Shown piece after piece: positions 44,442-53,177 of a stretch of DNA of 64,000 bases; the stretch's first letter is position 1, and each line of letters starts with the position of its first letter. Under the pieces are notes generated by a model that saw only the letters and a list, made by a program, of their open reading frames with translations, made no database searches and had not been told where the DNA came from. Source of the stretch: Proteiniphilum propionicum (GTDB lineage: Bacteria; Bacteroidota; Bacteroidia; Bacteroidales; Dysgonomonadaceae); contig NZ_CP073586.1 in assembly GCF_022267555.1 (NCBI RefSeq), positions 248,001 through 312,000 on the forward strand. Reading direction: 5' to 3'. A program made the position numbers and the translations under genes.

Positions 44442-45206
44442 TTATGAATTTTTTTCGATTAGCTCCTGGGCAAGTTGCATATGATTGACAGCTCCCCTTG
44501 ATCCTGCATCATACATCAAAGCCGGTATAGCATGGCTCTGCGACTCGCTTAGTGTAATGTTGCGTTGAATAACGGTAGTGAAAACCAACTCTTTAAAGTG
44601 ATGCTTAACCTCTTCATAAATCTGGTTATGAAGTCGAAGACGCGAATCATACATAGTTAGAACAAAGCCTTCTATCTCGAGCTTGGTATTTAGTTTTGAC
44701 TTAATGATCTTTATCGTATTCAACAGTTTGCTTAACCCTTCAAGTGCGAAGTATTCACATTGAACAGGTATCAGAACAGAATCGGCTGCTGTAAGTGCAT
44801 TCACGGTAATTATGCCCAACGAGGGAGAACAATCGATCAATATAAAATCGTAGTCGTTGTTAAGAGGGAGCAACAGGTCTCGAAGTTTTTTCTCTCTGTT
44901 ATCCATCTGCACCATCTCCAGTTCTGCTCCCACCAGATTTATATGTGATGAGATGATATCGATGTTTTCAAAGGGGGTTTGTTGCACAGCCTCCCTTGAA
45001 GAACATTTGCCGATCAATCCCTCATAAATGGTGTAGGTGGTTTTTTTAATATCAATACCTAAACCTGAAGAGGCGTTTGCCTGAGGATCGGCATCAACTA
45101 CCAGGACTTTTTTCTCCAAAGCAGCAAGCGAAGCTGCAAGATTAATCGTAGTAGTGGTTTTTCCCACTCCTCCCTTTTGATTCGCCAAAGCAATAACTCT
45201 ACCCAT
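44442..45206 (-). CDS. parA: ParA/Soj-family chromosome partition ATPase
   Basis: About 254 residues from MGRVIALANQKGGVGKTTTTINLAA, the deviant Walker A motif with both lysines. DADPQANASSGLGI, FILIDCSPSLGIITVNALTAADSVLIPVQCEYFALEGLSKL complete the family set. It forms ATP-dependent gradients on the nucleoid that move ParB-bound origins. The start is the ATG at 45206; a TTG at 45215 would add three residues. 84 bp separate it from parB. Confidence 0.97.
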   Translation of the reverse strand: MGRVIALANQKGGVGKTTTTINLAASLAALEKKVLVVDADPQANASSGLGIDIKKTTYTIYEGLIGKCSSREAVQQTPFENIDIISSHINLVGAELEMVQMDNREKKLRDLLLPLNNDYDFILIDCSPSLGIITVNALTAADSVLIPVQCEYFALEGLSKLLNTIKIIKSKLNTKLEIEGFVLTMYDSRLRLHNQIYEEVKHHFKELVFTTVIQRNITLSESQSHAIPALMYDAGSRGAVNHMQLAQELIEKNS

Positions 45207-45401
45207 AATTTTCAATTTACAGCTGGCATCATTTTTTCAATGTGGCTTATATAAACAAATACACAATCTGCTCATTACTTAATGAAAACAATCCAGTTTA
45301 AACAGCAAAATAAATAATAAATCGGTAAATAATGTGTTAATTATTTAAAACGTTGATCTTTTTGTTGATAAATTGAAATAATCAGGGGTAAAAGAACACT
45401 T

Positions 45402-46730
45402 TTAAAATATAATATCTGTGTTCTTCTCATTTTTCTTCAGCTGATTATTCTTCTGATAAAAAAAATATTTTTCACCGAAAGCTGGTTTTAACTCATTAAA
45501 CCAGGTAGCTTTTTTATCATACGCGGCGAAAAAAGGAATATCCACTAAGTCGGGATTACGACACTGAAGGAACCTAAGTACAAACACTTTTTCCCCTCTT
45601 ACCTCTGTAATACCCATAATCTGAATTTTACCCGGGTCGGCACTCATGCTTGGGCCGCGTACAGTACGGCAAACACCGCTAACACTACGATAAGCTTTAC
45701 GGAATATATTCCACGCTTTTTCCAGTGAAACTTCGAAAAATGCTTTTGAGCCAGTATCACGCGCTATGAACATATAATAGGGAATCATGCCCTGCGCCAC
45801 CTGCTCTTTCCACATGTCGCCCCATATAACGTGATCATCGTTAATATGACGTAAGAGCGGCGATTGTGTCCTTATCTGTGCACCTGTATTCTGTATCCTT
45901 TCCACAGCCTGCTTCACAGCATCGGTAGAAAGTTCTGCCGGATGATTGAAATGAGCCTGAAAAGCAAGATGTTTGCCAGCTTTTTTTACTTTTTCGAAAA
46001 GACGTAACAAATCGTCTGCATCCTTGTCCGTCAGAAACCGATAGGGCCAATAGGACAGCGTCTTTGAACCTATACGGATATTCCGTATATGTGAAAATTC
46101 TTTTGTCAGCAGTGGTTCAATATATGCAGAAATAATGTTTGCCTTTGCAGTAAGCGGATCACCACCTGTAAAAAGCACATCGGTAACCTTAGTGTGTGTA
46201 AGAAGATATTTGTGAAGAAGACCGGCCTCTTTCATTGCAAACTTCAATTCATTCATCCCGATGAACTGCGGCCAGCGGAAACAAAATGTGCAATATGCAT
46301 GGCATGTTTGACCCTGGCTAGGAAAAAAGAGCACTGTCTCGCGATATTTGTGCTGAATACCGTGCAACCTGATACCATCTAAAGCAGGAACGTTGTAACT
46401 TTGTCCGGCAGGATTGGGATTAAGCTCCATGCGAATTTCGTTAACTTTATTTTTTAATCCCGGTTCATCATCTGCATAAAGCAGTTTTTTAACCTGCGAG
46501 TAATGATTTTTCGAAAGCATCTCTTTTCTTGGGAAAGTAAGGGTGAAGATAGGATCTTCCGGCACATTATTCCAGTTTATCAACTGCTCCACAACATAGT
46601 TATTAGATTTAAAAGGCAGCACTTGGCCTACAACTTCGATAGCCTCCTTTTCATCTTTGCTTAATGAACTTAATTGTGGTATATCTGTATAATTCCGCAA
46701 GATATAATTTCTATATTTGATTGTTTCCAT
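45402..46730 (-). CDS. KamA-family radical SAM protein (lysine 2,3-aminomutase-like)
   Basis: About 442 residues. The radical SAM cluster motif is CHAYCTFCFRWPQF (CxxxCxxC). VLFTGGDPLTAKANIISAYIEPLL binds SAM; KTLSYWPYRFLTDKDADDL, LAFQAHFNHPAELSTDAVKQA and GAQIRTQSPLLRHINDD are those of KamA proteins, with MIPYYMFIARDTGSKAFFEV after them. In true lysine 2,3-aminomutase a glycine-rich PGGGGK lysine holds PLP; here the corresponding segment reads SADPGKIQIMG, so the substrate is uncertain. Stands alone upstream of the parA gene, with the start at METIKYRNY (46730). Confidence 0.88.
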   Translation of the reverse strand: METIKYRNYILRNYTDIPQLSSLSKDEKEAIEVVGQVLPFKSNNYVVEQLINWNNVPEDPIFTLTFPRKEMLSKNHYSQVKKLLYADDEPGLKNKVNEIRMELNPNPAGQSYNVPALDGIRLHGIQHKYRETVLFFPSQGQTCHAYCTFCFRWPQFIGMNELKFAMKEAGLLHKYLLTHTKVTDVLFTGGDPLTAKANIISAYIEPLLTKEFSHIRNIRIGSKTLSYWPYRFLTDKDADDLLRLFEKVKKAGKHLAFQAHFNHPAELSTDAVKQAVERIQNTGAQIRTQSPLLRHINDDHVIWGDMWKEQVAQGMIPYYMFIARDTGSKAFFEVSLEKAWNIFRKAYRSVSGVCRTVRGPSMSADPGKIQIMGITEVRGEKVFVLRFLQCRNPDLVDIPFFAAYDKKATWFNELKPAFGEKYFFYQKNNQLKKNEKNTDIIF

Positions 46731-46968
46731 ATTTTTAAACGTTACCATAATGGGTGAACTTCAGAAAAATTAAAGTCACGTAGCACCATGGGATAAGAAG
46801 TAATTATTGTAGTTCGGAAATCAAAAATAAAACAAAAGCATCAAAAAGACAACTCAATTAACGCATTTTTTGCTTTTTTTATAAGCCAAAAAAACAGTTT
46901 GATATTGTTTTTCATCCTTTACAAGAAAAGATTTTCTCAATAATACCACTATTTATAAATATAATGAT

Positions 46969-46976
46969 TACTTTTG
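46969..46976 (+). promoter_or_regulatory. Predicted -7 box of the arginine operon
   Basis: TACTTTTG matches TAnnTTTG. Transcription would start near 46983, leaving about 178 nt before the first structural gene and placing the start at or almost at the leader ORF described next. The rest of 46749-46968 is AT-rich with nothing recognised. Confidence 0.5.
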
Positions 46977-46983
46977 CAGTCCG

Positions 46984-47076
46984 ATGAAAATGTTATTTAA
47001 ACATACACACTTCCGTAAAGCAACAGACTTAGTCCGACGATGCTTTTAAATTATACAGGCAATATTTTGTCTGTAT
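46984..47076 (+). promoter_or_regulatory. Candidate arginine leader peptide and hairpin (attenuator-like)
   Basis: A 21-codon ORF (46984-47049) begins MKMLFKHTHFRK and ends with LVRRCF; three of its last eleven codons are arginine (CGT, then CGA-CGA in tandem). Four bases after its stop begins a 10-bp hairpin, ATACAGGCAA / TTGTCTGTAT with a TATT loop and one G-T pair (47053-47076), followed by a U-rich run ending TTTTATCTTTTTT (to 47097). This has the shape of an amino-acid attenuator in front of the arginine operon. The ORF may be leaderless given the promoter position. Experimental status unknown to me. Confidence 0.5.
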
Positions 47077-47160
47077 CCTCTCCTTTTATCTTTTTTCGCC
47101 AAAAGGTTACTTGTAACAACAAATATCAATTTATTTTATTATTATTATTATTGTTTTAGG

Positions 47161-47778
47161 ATGAATGTAGAAATTCATATAGCAAACAGCAACTTCATAG
47201 GTTATGCGCAGGAGATTTGCGATTTAATTTATGAATCGGCACAAGCCCGGGGTACAGGCATTGCAAAACGCAGTGCAGAATATGTTGCTGAAAAGATTGA
47301 AGCAGGCAAGGCAGTAATCGCCCTCGATGGCGATAAACTGGTGGGATTCTCATACATTGAGACGTTTAGCCACAAACGGTTTGTGGCAAATTCGGGGTTG
47401 GTGGTGCATCCCGACTACCGTAATCAGGGGCTGGCAAAGAGGATCAAACGTAAAATCTTCGATCTATCACGAAGGCTTTATCCAAACGCCAAAATATTCA
47501 GTATAACCACCGGCCTGGCGGTGATGAAAATGAATACCGAGCTGGGATTCAAACCAGTCACTTTCTCAGAACTAACCGACGATGAAGAGTTTTGGAAAGG
47601 ATGCCAGGGTTGCAGGAACTACGATATCCTGCAACGCAACAACTATAAAATGTGCCTTTGTACCGGACTTCTTTACGATTCGAAGACACAGCCGGCGGTG
47701 CAGGCGAGCCCCTTCGCAAAAAAAGTGGTGAAACCGGTTATTAAGAGAAGAAAAGCAAATAAAATGTTTAAAAAATGA
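47161..47778 (+). CDS. GNAT-family N-acyltransferase heading the arginine operon
   Basis: 205 residues. GNAT core: ICDLIYESAQARGTGIAKRSAEYV, VVHPDYRNQGLAKRIKRKIFDLSRRLYP (the acyl-CoA binding loop) and MKMNTELGFKPVTF. A C-terminal segment has four cysteines (CQGC and CLC) and ends basic. By position it should acylate glutamate, the first step of the pathway (the ArgA role); with the N-succinyl-type ArgF' downstream, succinyl-CoA would be the donor. This is inference. Its stop overlaps the argG start (ATGA), so translation is coupled. Confidence 0.85.
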   Translation: MNVEIHIANSNFIGYAQEICDLIYESAQARGTGIAKRSAEYVAEKIEAGKAVIALDGDKLVGFSYIETFSHKRFVANSGLVVHPDYRNQGLAKRIKRKIFDLSRRLYPNAKIFSITTGLAVMKMNTELGFKPVTFSELTDDEEFWKGCQGCRNYDILQRNNYKMCLCTGLLYDSKTQPAVQASPFAKKVVKPVIKRRKANKMFKK

Positions 47779-48965
47779 AACAAAAAGTAGTTTTAGCATT
47801 CAGCGGCGGCCTGGACACGTCGTTCTGTGTACCATGGCTCATTAACGAAAAAGGGCTGGAAGTACATACGGTAATAGTTAATACCGGAGGCTTCTCCGAT
47901 GATGAGTCGAAACGCATTGAAGAGCGTGCTCTCACACTGGGTGCCACATCACACACATGCATTGATGCTGTTGATGATTATTATGCAAAAGGCATCAGGT
48001 ACCTGATATTCGGGAATGTGTTAAAAAACAACACTTATCCTTTGTCTGTAAGCTCGGAGCGATTCTTTCAGGCTATGGCAGTAATGGAGCATGTAAAAAA
48101 ACTGAATGCCGATTTCGTTGCACACGGGAGTACCGGTGCCGGAAACGACCAGATACGTTTCGACCTGGTGTTTGAAGTGCTTGCACCTGAAGTAAAAATA
48201 ATTGCTCCCATCAGAGAGCTGGCACTTTCGCGCCAGCAGGAGATAGATTATCTGAAAGAGAAGGGATTCGACTTCTCCTGGGAGAAATCTAAATACTCAA
48301 TCAACCAGGGTATATGGGGAACAAGCGTAGGAGGTGTGGAGACTCTTAAATCGTCGGGAGTACTGCCCGAAGAGGCCTACCCGTCGCAGGTTACCGACTG
48401 GGGTACTGAACGAATTACAATTGGTTTTGAAAAGGGAGAGCCTCTCATTCTGAACGGAGAGAAGATGAATCCCGTAAATCTGATACACGCCTTGCATCAG
48501 AAAGCTTCGAAATATGGTATCGGTCGCGATGTGCATGTGGGCGACACCATTATTGGAACAAAAGGGCGCGTAGCCTTCGAAGCGCCGGCACCACTGATTA
48601 TTGTAAAGGCTCATCACCTGCTCGAGAAGCATGTTCTTACCAAGCAGCAGCTCTACTGGAAAGATCAGCTTTCCAACTGGTATGGCCAGCTGATGCATGA
48701 AGCTCAGTACCTGGAGCCGGTTATGCGTAATATTGAAACATTCCTCAACGATACACAGAAATTTGTCTCGGGTGAAGTGGAGGTGGAACTGCGCCCCTAT
48801 CATTTCGCGGTTTTAGGCTGCTCAAGTGATTATGATCTTATGAGCCCAAGATTCGGTGAGTACGGAGAGACAAACAAATCGTTTTCGGGAGAGGATGTAG
48901 TGGGATTTACGAAAGTTACTGCCAATCCGTTAAAAATATATTATACCATTCACGACAATGATTAA
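47775..48965 (+). CDS. argG: Argininosuccinate synthase
   Basis: 396 residues. The ATP pyrophosphatase loop is LAFSGGLDTSFCVPWLINEKG; AHGSTGAGNDQIRFDLVFEVLAP and ISQ-like KSKYSINQGIWGTSVGG contact citrulline and aspartate. It joins citrulline and aspartate with ATP in the cytoplasm. The sequence is of the Bacteroidota subtype. Second gene of the operon; its 3' end overlaps argC by 8 bp. Confidence 0.97.
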   Translation: MKQKVVLAFSGGLDTSFCVPWLINEKGLEVHTVIVNTGGFSDDESKRIEERALTLGATSHTCIDAVDDYYAKGIRYLIFGNVLKNNTYPLSVSSERFFQAMAVMEHVKKLNADFVAHGSTGAGNDQIRFDLVFEVLAPEVKIIAPIRELALSRQQEIDYLKEKGFDFSWEKSKYSINQGIWGTSVGGVETLKSSGVLPEEAYPSQVTDWGTERITIGFEKGEPLILNGEKMNPVNLIHALHQKASKYGIGRDVHVGDTIIGTKGRVAFEAPAPLIIVKAHHLLEKHVLTKQQLYWKDQLSNWYGQLMHEAQYLEPVMRNIETFLNDTQKFVSGEVEVELRPYHFAVLGCSSDYDLMSPRFGEYGETNKSFSGEDVVGFTKVTANPLKIYYTIHDND

Positions 48966-49932
48966 TGTAAGTATTGCAGGAGGAACTGGTTATACGGCAG
49001 GTGAACTGCTGCGTATCCTGCTGCGCCACCCTGAAGCGAACATAGAATCGGTTATAAGCACCACCTCGGCGGGTATGCAGGTTGCGGAGATCCACCGCGA
49101 CCTGCTAGGTGAAACCGATATGGTGTTCAGCCATACTTTTATCAACCCAGATCTAATTTTTCTATGCCTGGGACATGAATTGTCGCGAAACTTCTTGGAA
49201 ATGAACAATGTACCTAAACGGTGCAAGATTATTGACCTTGGAAACGATTTTCGCAACAAGCCACTGTTTAAAGACAGGGAGTTCGTTTTCGGGCTGTGTG
49301 AACTGAACAGGGAGAAACTGCGCAAAGCAGGCAATGTTGCCAACCCAGGTTGTTTTGCCACGTCAATCATGCTAGCTTTATTGCCGCTAGCATCAAAGCA
49401 GCTGTTAACAGACGAAATTCATGTACATGCCATCACTGGCTCTACAGGCGCTGGCAAAAGGCCAGGTGAAACAACCCACTTTAGTTATCGGGATAGCAAT
49501 ATTTCTGTTTACAAACCTTTTACTCACCAGCATCTGGAAGAGATCAGAAACACGTTGATTAACGCCGGCAGCCAAGGATTGCCACAGATCAACTTCGTAC
49601 CCATGAGGGGAGATTTTGCCAGAGGCATCTTTGCCAGTGTTTACACAAAATTCAACAGCACAACAACTGAATCAGAAGTAATCAGGTTGTACAAAGAGTT
49701 TTACAAAACATCTCCCTTTGTGTTCGTTTCTGATGTGCCGGTTTCTCTCAAAGAGGTTGTAAATACCAATAAGGGGCTGTTACATATTGAGTTTCACAAC
49801 GGATATATCCATATCACCTCCATAATTGACAATCTGGTTAAGGGTGCTTCGGGACAAGCGGTACAGAATATGAACCTGATGTTCGGATTGGAAGAGACAA
49901 TGGGGCTGAAGTTGAAAGGAAGCGCATTTTAA
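48958..49932 (+). CDS. argC: N-acyl-gamma-glutamyl-phosphate reductase
   Basis: 324 residues. NADP-binding GGTGYTAGELLRILLRHPEANI, then the active-site cysteine in VANPGCFATSIMLALLPLA and the TGSTGAGKRPGETTHFSYRD and VPMRGDFARGIFASVY blocks. It reduces the acylglutamyl phosphate made by ArgB to the semialdehyde. The substrate acyl group is probably succinyl here. After argC there is a 180-bp gap before argD without a recognisable gene, the longest inside the operon. Confidence 0.96.
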   Translation: MINVSIAGGTGYTAGELLRILLRHPEANIESVISTTSAGMQVAEIHRDLLGETDMVFSHTFINPDLIFLCLGHELSRNFLEMNNVPKRCKIIDLGNDFRNKPLFKDREFVFGLCELNREKLRKAGNVANPGCFATSIMLALLPLASKQLLTDEIHVHAITGSTGAGKRPGETTHFSYRDSNISVYKPFTHQHLEEIRNTLINAGSQGLPQINFVPMRGDFARGIFASVYTKFNSTTTESEVIRLYKEFYKTSPFVFVSDVPVSLKEVVNTNKGLLHIEFHNGYIHITSIIDNLVKGASGQAVQNMNLMFGLEETMGLKLKGSAF

Positions 49933-50112
49933 TATGCCAGCATAATTATTTGCTTTTTAGTGCAAAATTGTAATATCTATTTTATGAGTCTCCTCCTGAA
50001 AGTCTCTTTCATTGTAAGAAGGCAAAAGATGATACTGTTATTCAATGTGATATAAATAATCATTTCTGATTTTCAGTTTTTTGGGAGCATACTCTTATTA
50101 TTATAAAACGAA

Positions 50113-51243
50113 ATGAACTTATTTAACGTATATAGTTTGTGGGATATTGAGCCTGTACGGGCGCAAGGATGCCGTGTATGGGACAATGAGGGAACAGAGT
50201 ATCTCGATTTTTACGGAGGCCATGCGGTCATTTCAATCGGACACTCCCACCCGAAGTATGTAAAAGCCATCAGTAGCCAGGTTGAGAAGATAGGCTTCTA
50301 TTCTAACTCCGTACAAAACTCATTGCAGCAGGAGCTAGCTGATAAGCTGGGAGAGATATGCGGATATCCCGGCTATTCACTATTTCTCTGCAACTCAGGT
50401 GCCGAAGCTAATGAAAATGCACTGAAGCTGGCATCTTTTCACACAGGTAAAAAGCGCGTGATAGCTTTCAACGATGCTTTCCACGGCCGTACCTCGGGTG
50501 CAGTTGCAGTAACCCAGAACACAGCTATTCAGTCCCCGTTCAATTCCGGCCATGAAGTCACTTTTGTCCCGCTTAACAATATTGAAGCGGTAGAGACAGA
50601 ATTGATAAAGGGCGATGCAGCAGCTGTAATTATTGAAGGGATACAGGGTGTAGCTGGCATCTATACACCTGAGGACTCTTTTCTCAAGGGGCTGCGTGAA
50701 CTCTGCAACCGGTACAACACCCCGCTGGTGCTCGATGAGATTCAGTCAGGCTACGGCCGTACCGGAGATTTTTTTGCTCATCAGTCATCGGGTATCCGGC
50801 CCGACCTTATCACCATGGCAAAAGGTATGGCAAACGGATTCCCGATAGGAGGAGTACTTGTCTCCCCGGCGTTTGAAGCAAAGAAAGGGATGTTAGGAAC
50901 TACCTTCGGTGGAAACCACCTTGCCTGTGCAGCTGCAATAGCTGTGCTGGATGTAATAAAAGAGGAATCGTTAGTGCGAAATGCCGAAGAGATGGGTAGT
51001 TATCTGAAAAAAGAGCTTTCTGCAATTGATGGTATAAAAGAGATCCGTGGACGTGGGCTGATGCTGGGCGTTGATATGCAGCCGCAATATTCCAACGTTC
51101 GCAACCGGCTACTGTTCGAAAGCCATATCTTTACAGGCGGTGCCAGGAATAACGTTATGAGGTTATTGCCGCCCTTGACGATATCGAAACCAGAGATTGA
51201 TATTTTTATTACTGAACTAAAAAGTTATTTATATAAAAACTAA
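50113..51243 (+). CDS. argD: Acylornithine aminotransferase
   Basis: 376 residues, class-III PLP aminotransferase. GGHAVISIGHSHPKYVKAI, NSGAEANENALKLA, AFHGRTSGAVAVT, LDEIQSGYGRTGDFFAHQ and the PLP lysine in ITMAKGMANGFPIGGVLV are all present. It converts acylglutamate semialdehyde to acylornithine. Fourth gene of the operon; argF' follows after 74 bp. Confidence 0.95.
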   Translation: MNLFNVYSLWDIEPVRAQGCRVWDNEGTEYLDFYGGHAVISIGHSHPKYVKAISSQVEKIGFYSNSVQNSLQQELADKLGEICGYPGYSLFLCNSGAEANENALKLASFHTGKKRVIAFNDAFHGRTSGAVAVTQNTAIQSPFNSGHEVTFVPLNNIEAVETELIKGDAAAVIIEGIQGVAGIYTPEDSFLKGLRELCNRYNTPLVLDEIQSGYGRTGDFFAHQSSGIRPDLITMAKGMANGFPIGGVLVSPAFEAKKGMLGTTFGGNHLACAAAIAVLDVIKEESLVRNAEEMGSYLKKELSAIDGIKEIRGRGLMLGVDMQPQYSNVRNRLLFESHIFTGGARNNVMRLLPPLTISKPEIDIFITELKSYLYKN

Positions 51244-51317
51244 TGTCATCACTACTTTCCAAATCACGTAAAATGGGATTGGACAGACACGGCAGAAGTT
51301 AAAAAAATATTCATAAA

Positions 51318-52274
51318 ATGAGAAACTTTACATCTGTTCACGACGTCGGCGACCTTACTGTGGCGCTCCGAAAAGCAAAGCAGGTAAAGGGAAGTCCTTT
51401 TGCCGACCAGGAGCTTGGCAAAAATAAAACCCTTCTGATGATCTTTTTCAACTCAAGCCTGCGCACGCGCCTGAGCACACAAAAGGCAGGGTTGAACCTT
51501 GGCATGAATGTGATAGTGCTCGACATCAACCAGGGTGCATGGAAACTCGAGACCGGAAAAGGAGTAGTCATGGATGGCGACAAGCCTGAACATATTCTTG
51601 AAGCGATACCTGTAATGGGTTCCTACTGCGATGTGATAGGAGTGCGCTCGTTTGCCCGTTTCGAAAACAAGGCAGATGATTACAACGAAATAATATTGAA
51701 TCAGTTTATTAAATATTCAGGAAAGCCGGTTTTCAGTATGGAAGCAGCCACACGTCATCCACTGCAGAGCTTTGCCGACCTGATTACGATAGAGGAGTAC
51801 AAAAAGAGAGAGCGCCCAAAAGTGGTACTTACCTGGGCCCCTCATCCACGTGCCCTTCCACAGGCCGTTCCCAACTCGTTCGCCGAATGGATGAACGCTG
51901 CCGGTTATGATTTTGTAATTACTCATCCCGAAGGATATGAACTTGATGAGAAGTTCACCGGCAATGCAGTAATAGAATACGACAAGGAGAAAGCTTACAA
52001 GAATGCCGACTTTATATATGCGAAAAACTGGGCAGCTTACCGTGATCCCAACTATGGCAGGGTTTTAAGCACCAACCGTGAGTGGACTGTGGACAGCCGG
52101 AAGATGGCGCTGACCAACAATGCTTATTTCATGCACTGTCTGCCGGTACGCCGCAACATGATTGTAAGTGACGAGGTAATAGACAGCCCACAGTCTATTG
52201 TCATTCCCGAAGCAGCCAACAGGGTGGTTTCGGCACAGGTGGTATTGAAAGAGATATTGCTGGGAATGCTATAA
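51318..52274 (+). CDS. argF': N-succinylornithine carbamoyltransferase (ArgF')
   Basis: 318 residues. Carbamoyl-phosphate site FFNSSLRTRLSTQKA, EAATRHPLQSFADLITI and HCLPVRRNMIV. The 80s-90s loop reads VVMDGDKPEHILEA with Pro at residue 90. In the Bacteroides fragilis enzyme Pro90 sets preference for N-succinylornithine, while the Xanthomonas N-acetylornithine enzyme has Glu (residue 92) there, and exchange of this residue swaps substrate. So this enzyme should carbamoylate N-succinylornithine and not free ornithine. The product, N-succinylcitrulline, is then deacylated by the ArgE-type peptidase two genes downstream. Confidence 0.93.
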   Translation: MRNFTSVHDVGDLTVALRKAKQVKGSPFADQELGKNKTLLMIFFNSSLRTRLSTQKAGLNLGMNVIVLDINQGAWKLETGKGVVMDGDKPEHILEAIPVMGSYCDVIGVRSFARFENKADDYNEIILNQFIKYSGKPVFSMEAATRHPLQSFADLITIEEYKKRERPKVVLTWAPHPRALPQAVPNSFAEWMNAAGYDFVITHPEGYELDEKFTGNAVIEYDKEKAYKNADFIYAKNWAAYRDPNYGRVLSTNREWTVDSRKMALTNNAYFMHCLPVRRNMIVSDEVIDSPQSIVIPEAANRVVSAQVVLKEILLGML

Positions 52275-52332
52275 GCTATGCGTGCAGACTAAATTTGCAA
52301 TGCGATTGAATATCAATACTTATTCTCAAAAT

Positions 52333-53124
52333 ATGACGGAAGATAAAAGAGCACCCCTTTCAATAGTTAAGATAGGGGGAAATATTGTTGATAATCCTGA
52401 ATCGCTGGAAGCGTTTTTGTATGACTTCAACCGGTTGGAGGGACGGAAAGCTCTTGTACACGGTGGTGGCGTGATGGCTTCAAAGATGGCAGAACAACTT
52501 GGCATTGAGACGAAAATGGTTCAAGGGCGCCGTATTACTGATGAAGAGACTCTAAAGCTGGTTATCATGGTCTATGCAGGATGGATAAATAAGAATATTG
52601 TAGCATCACTGCAAAAGATTGGATGCAACGCCATCGGTCTGTCAGGCGCTGATGGAAATAGTATCCCTTCCGTCAAACGTTCTCCTGTACCGATCGACTT
52701 CGGCTTTGTGGGTGATCCGGATCCCGAAAAGGCCAATGCTGAATTTATTTCGCAACTGATCGAAAGCGCCGTCACCCCCGTTTTTTGTGCAATCACACAC
52801 GACGGGAACGGCTCACTCTTAAACACCAATGCCGACACTGTTGCCTATACTGTAGCAACAGCCCTCTCCAAAAAATACCGCACCACGCTCTATTACTGCT
52901 TCGAGAAAGAGGGAGTTCTGCGTGACGTGGACGATCCGGCAAGCCTTGTTAAATCTATGAACAGAGCTGAATGCGAAGCATATAAGCGACAGGGAATAAT
53001 TGCAGACGGCATGATACCAAAACTTGACAACTCATTCAAAGCAATAGAGGATGGCGTTTTGGAAGTGGTTATTCTGCATGCGAAAAATCTGCTTTCAAAA
53101 AAGGGAACAATACTCCTGGGATAA
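52333..53124 (+). CDS. argB: N-acylglutamate kinase
   Basis: About 263 residues, amino-acid kinase fold. LSIVKIGGNIVDNPESL binds ATP phosphates; VHGGGVMASKMAEQLGI, GLSGADGNSIPSVKR, NTNADTVAYTVATAL and GMIPKLDNSFKAIEDGV complete the ArgB pattern. It phosphorylates N-acyl (likely N-succinyl) glutamate. I use the ATG at 52333 (MTEDKRAPLSIVKIGG), which matches family length; upstream ATG 52300 and GTG 52282 would add non-conserved residues. Confidence 0.94.
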   Translation: MTEDKRAPLSIVKIGGNIVDNPESLEAFLYDFNRLEGRKALVHGGGVMASKMAEQLGIETKMVQGRRITDEETLKLVIMVYAGWINKNIVASLQKIGCNAIGLSGADGNSIPSVKRSPVPIDFGFVGDPDPEKANAEFISQLIESAVTPVFCAITHDGNGSLLNTNADTVAYTVATALSKKYRTTLYYCFEKEGVLRDVDDPASLVKSMNRAECEAYKRQGIIADGMIPKLDNSFKAIEDGVLEVVILHAKNLLSKKGTILLG

Positions 53125-53177
53125 AATAATAGAATGTAACAAATTGCAACCGTAATAAATTTAACTCAAGCTGAATT

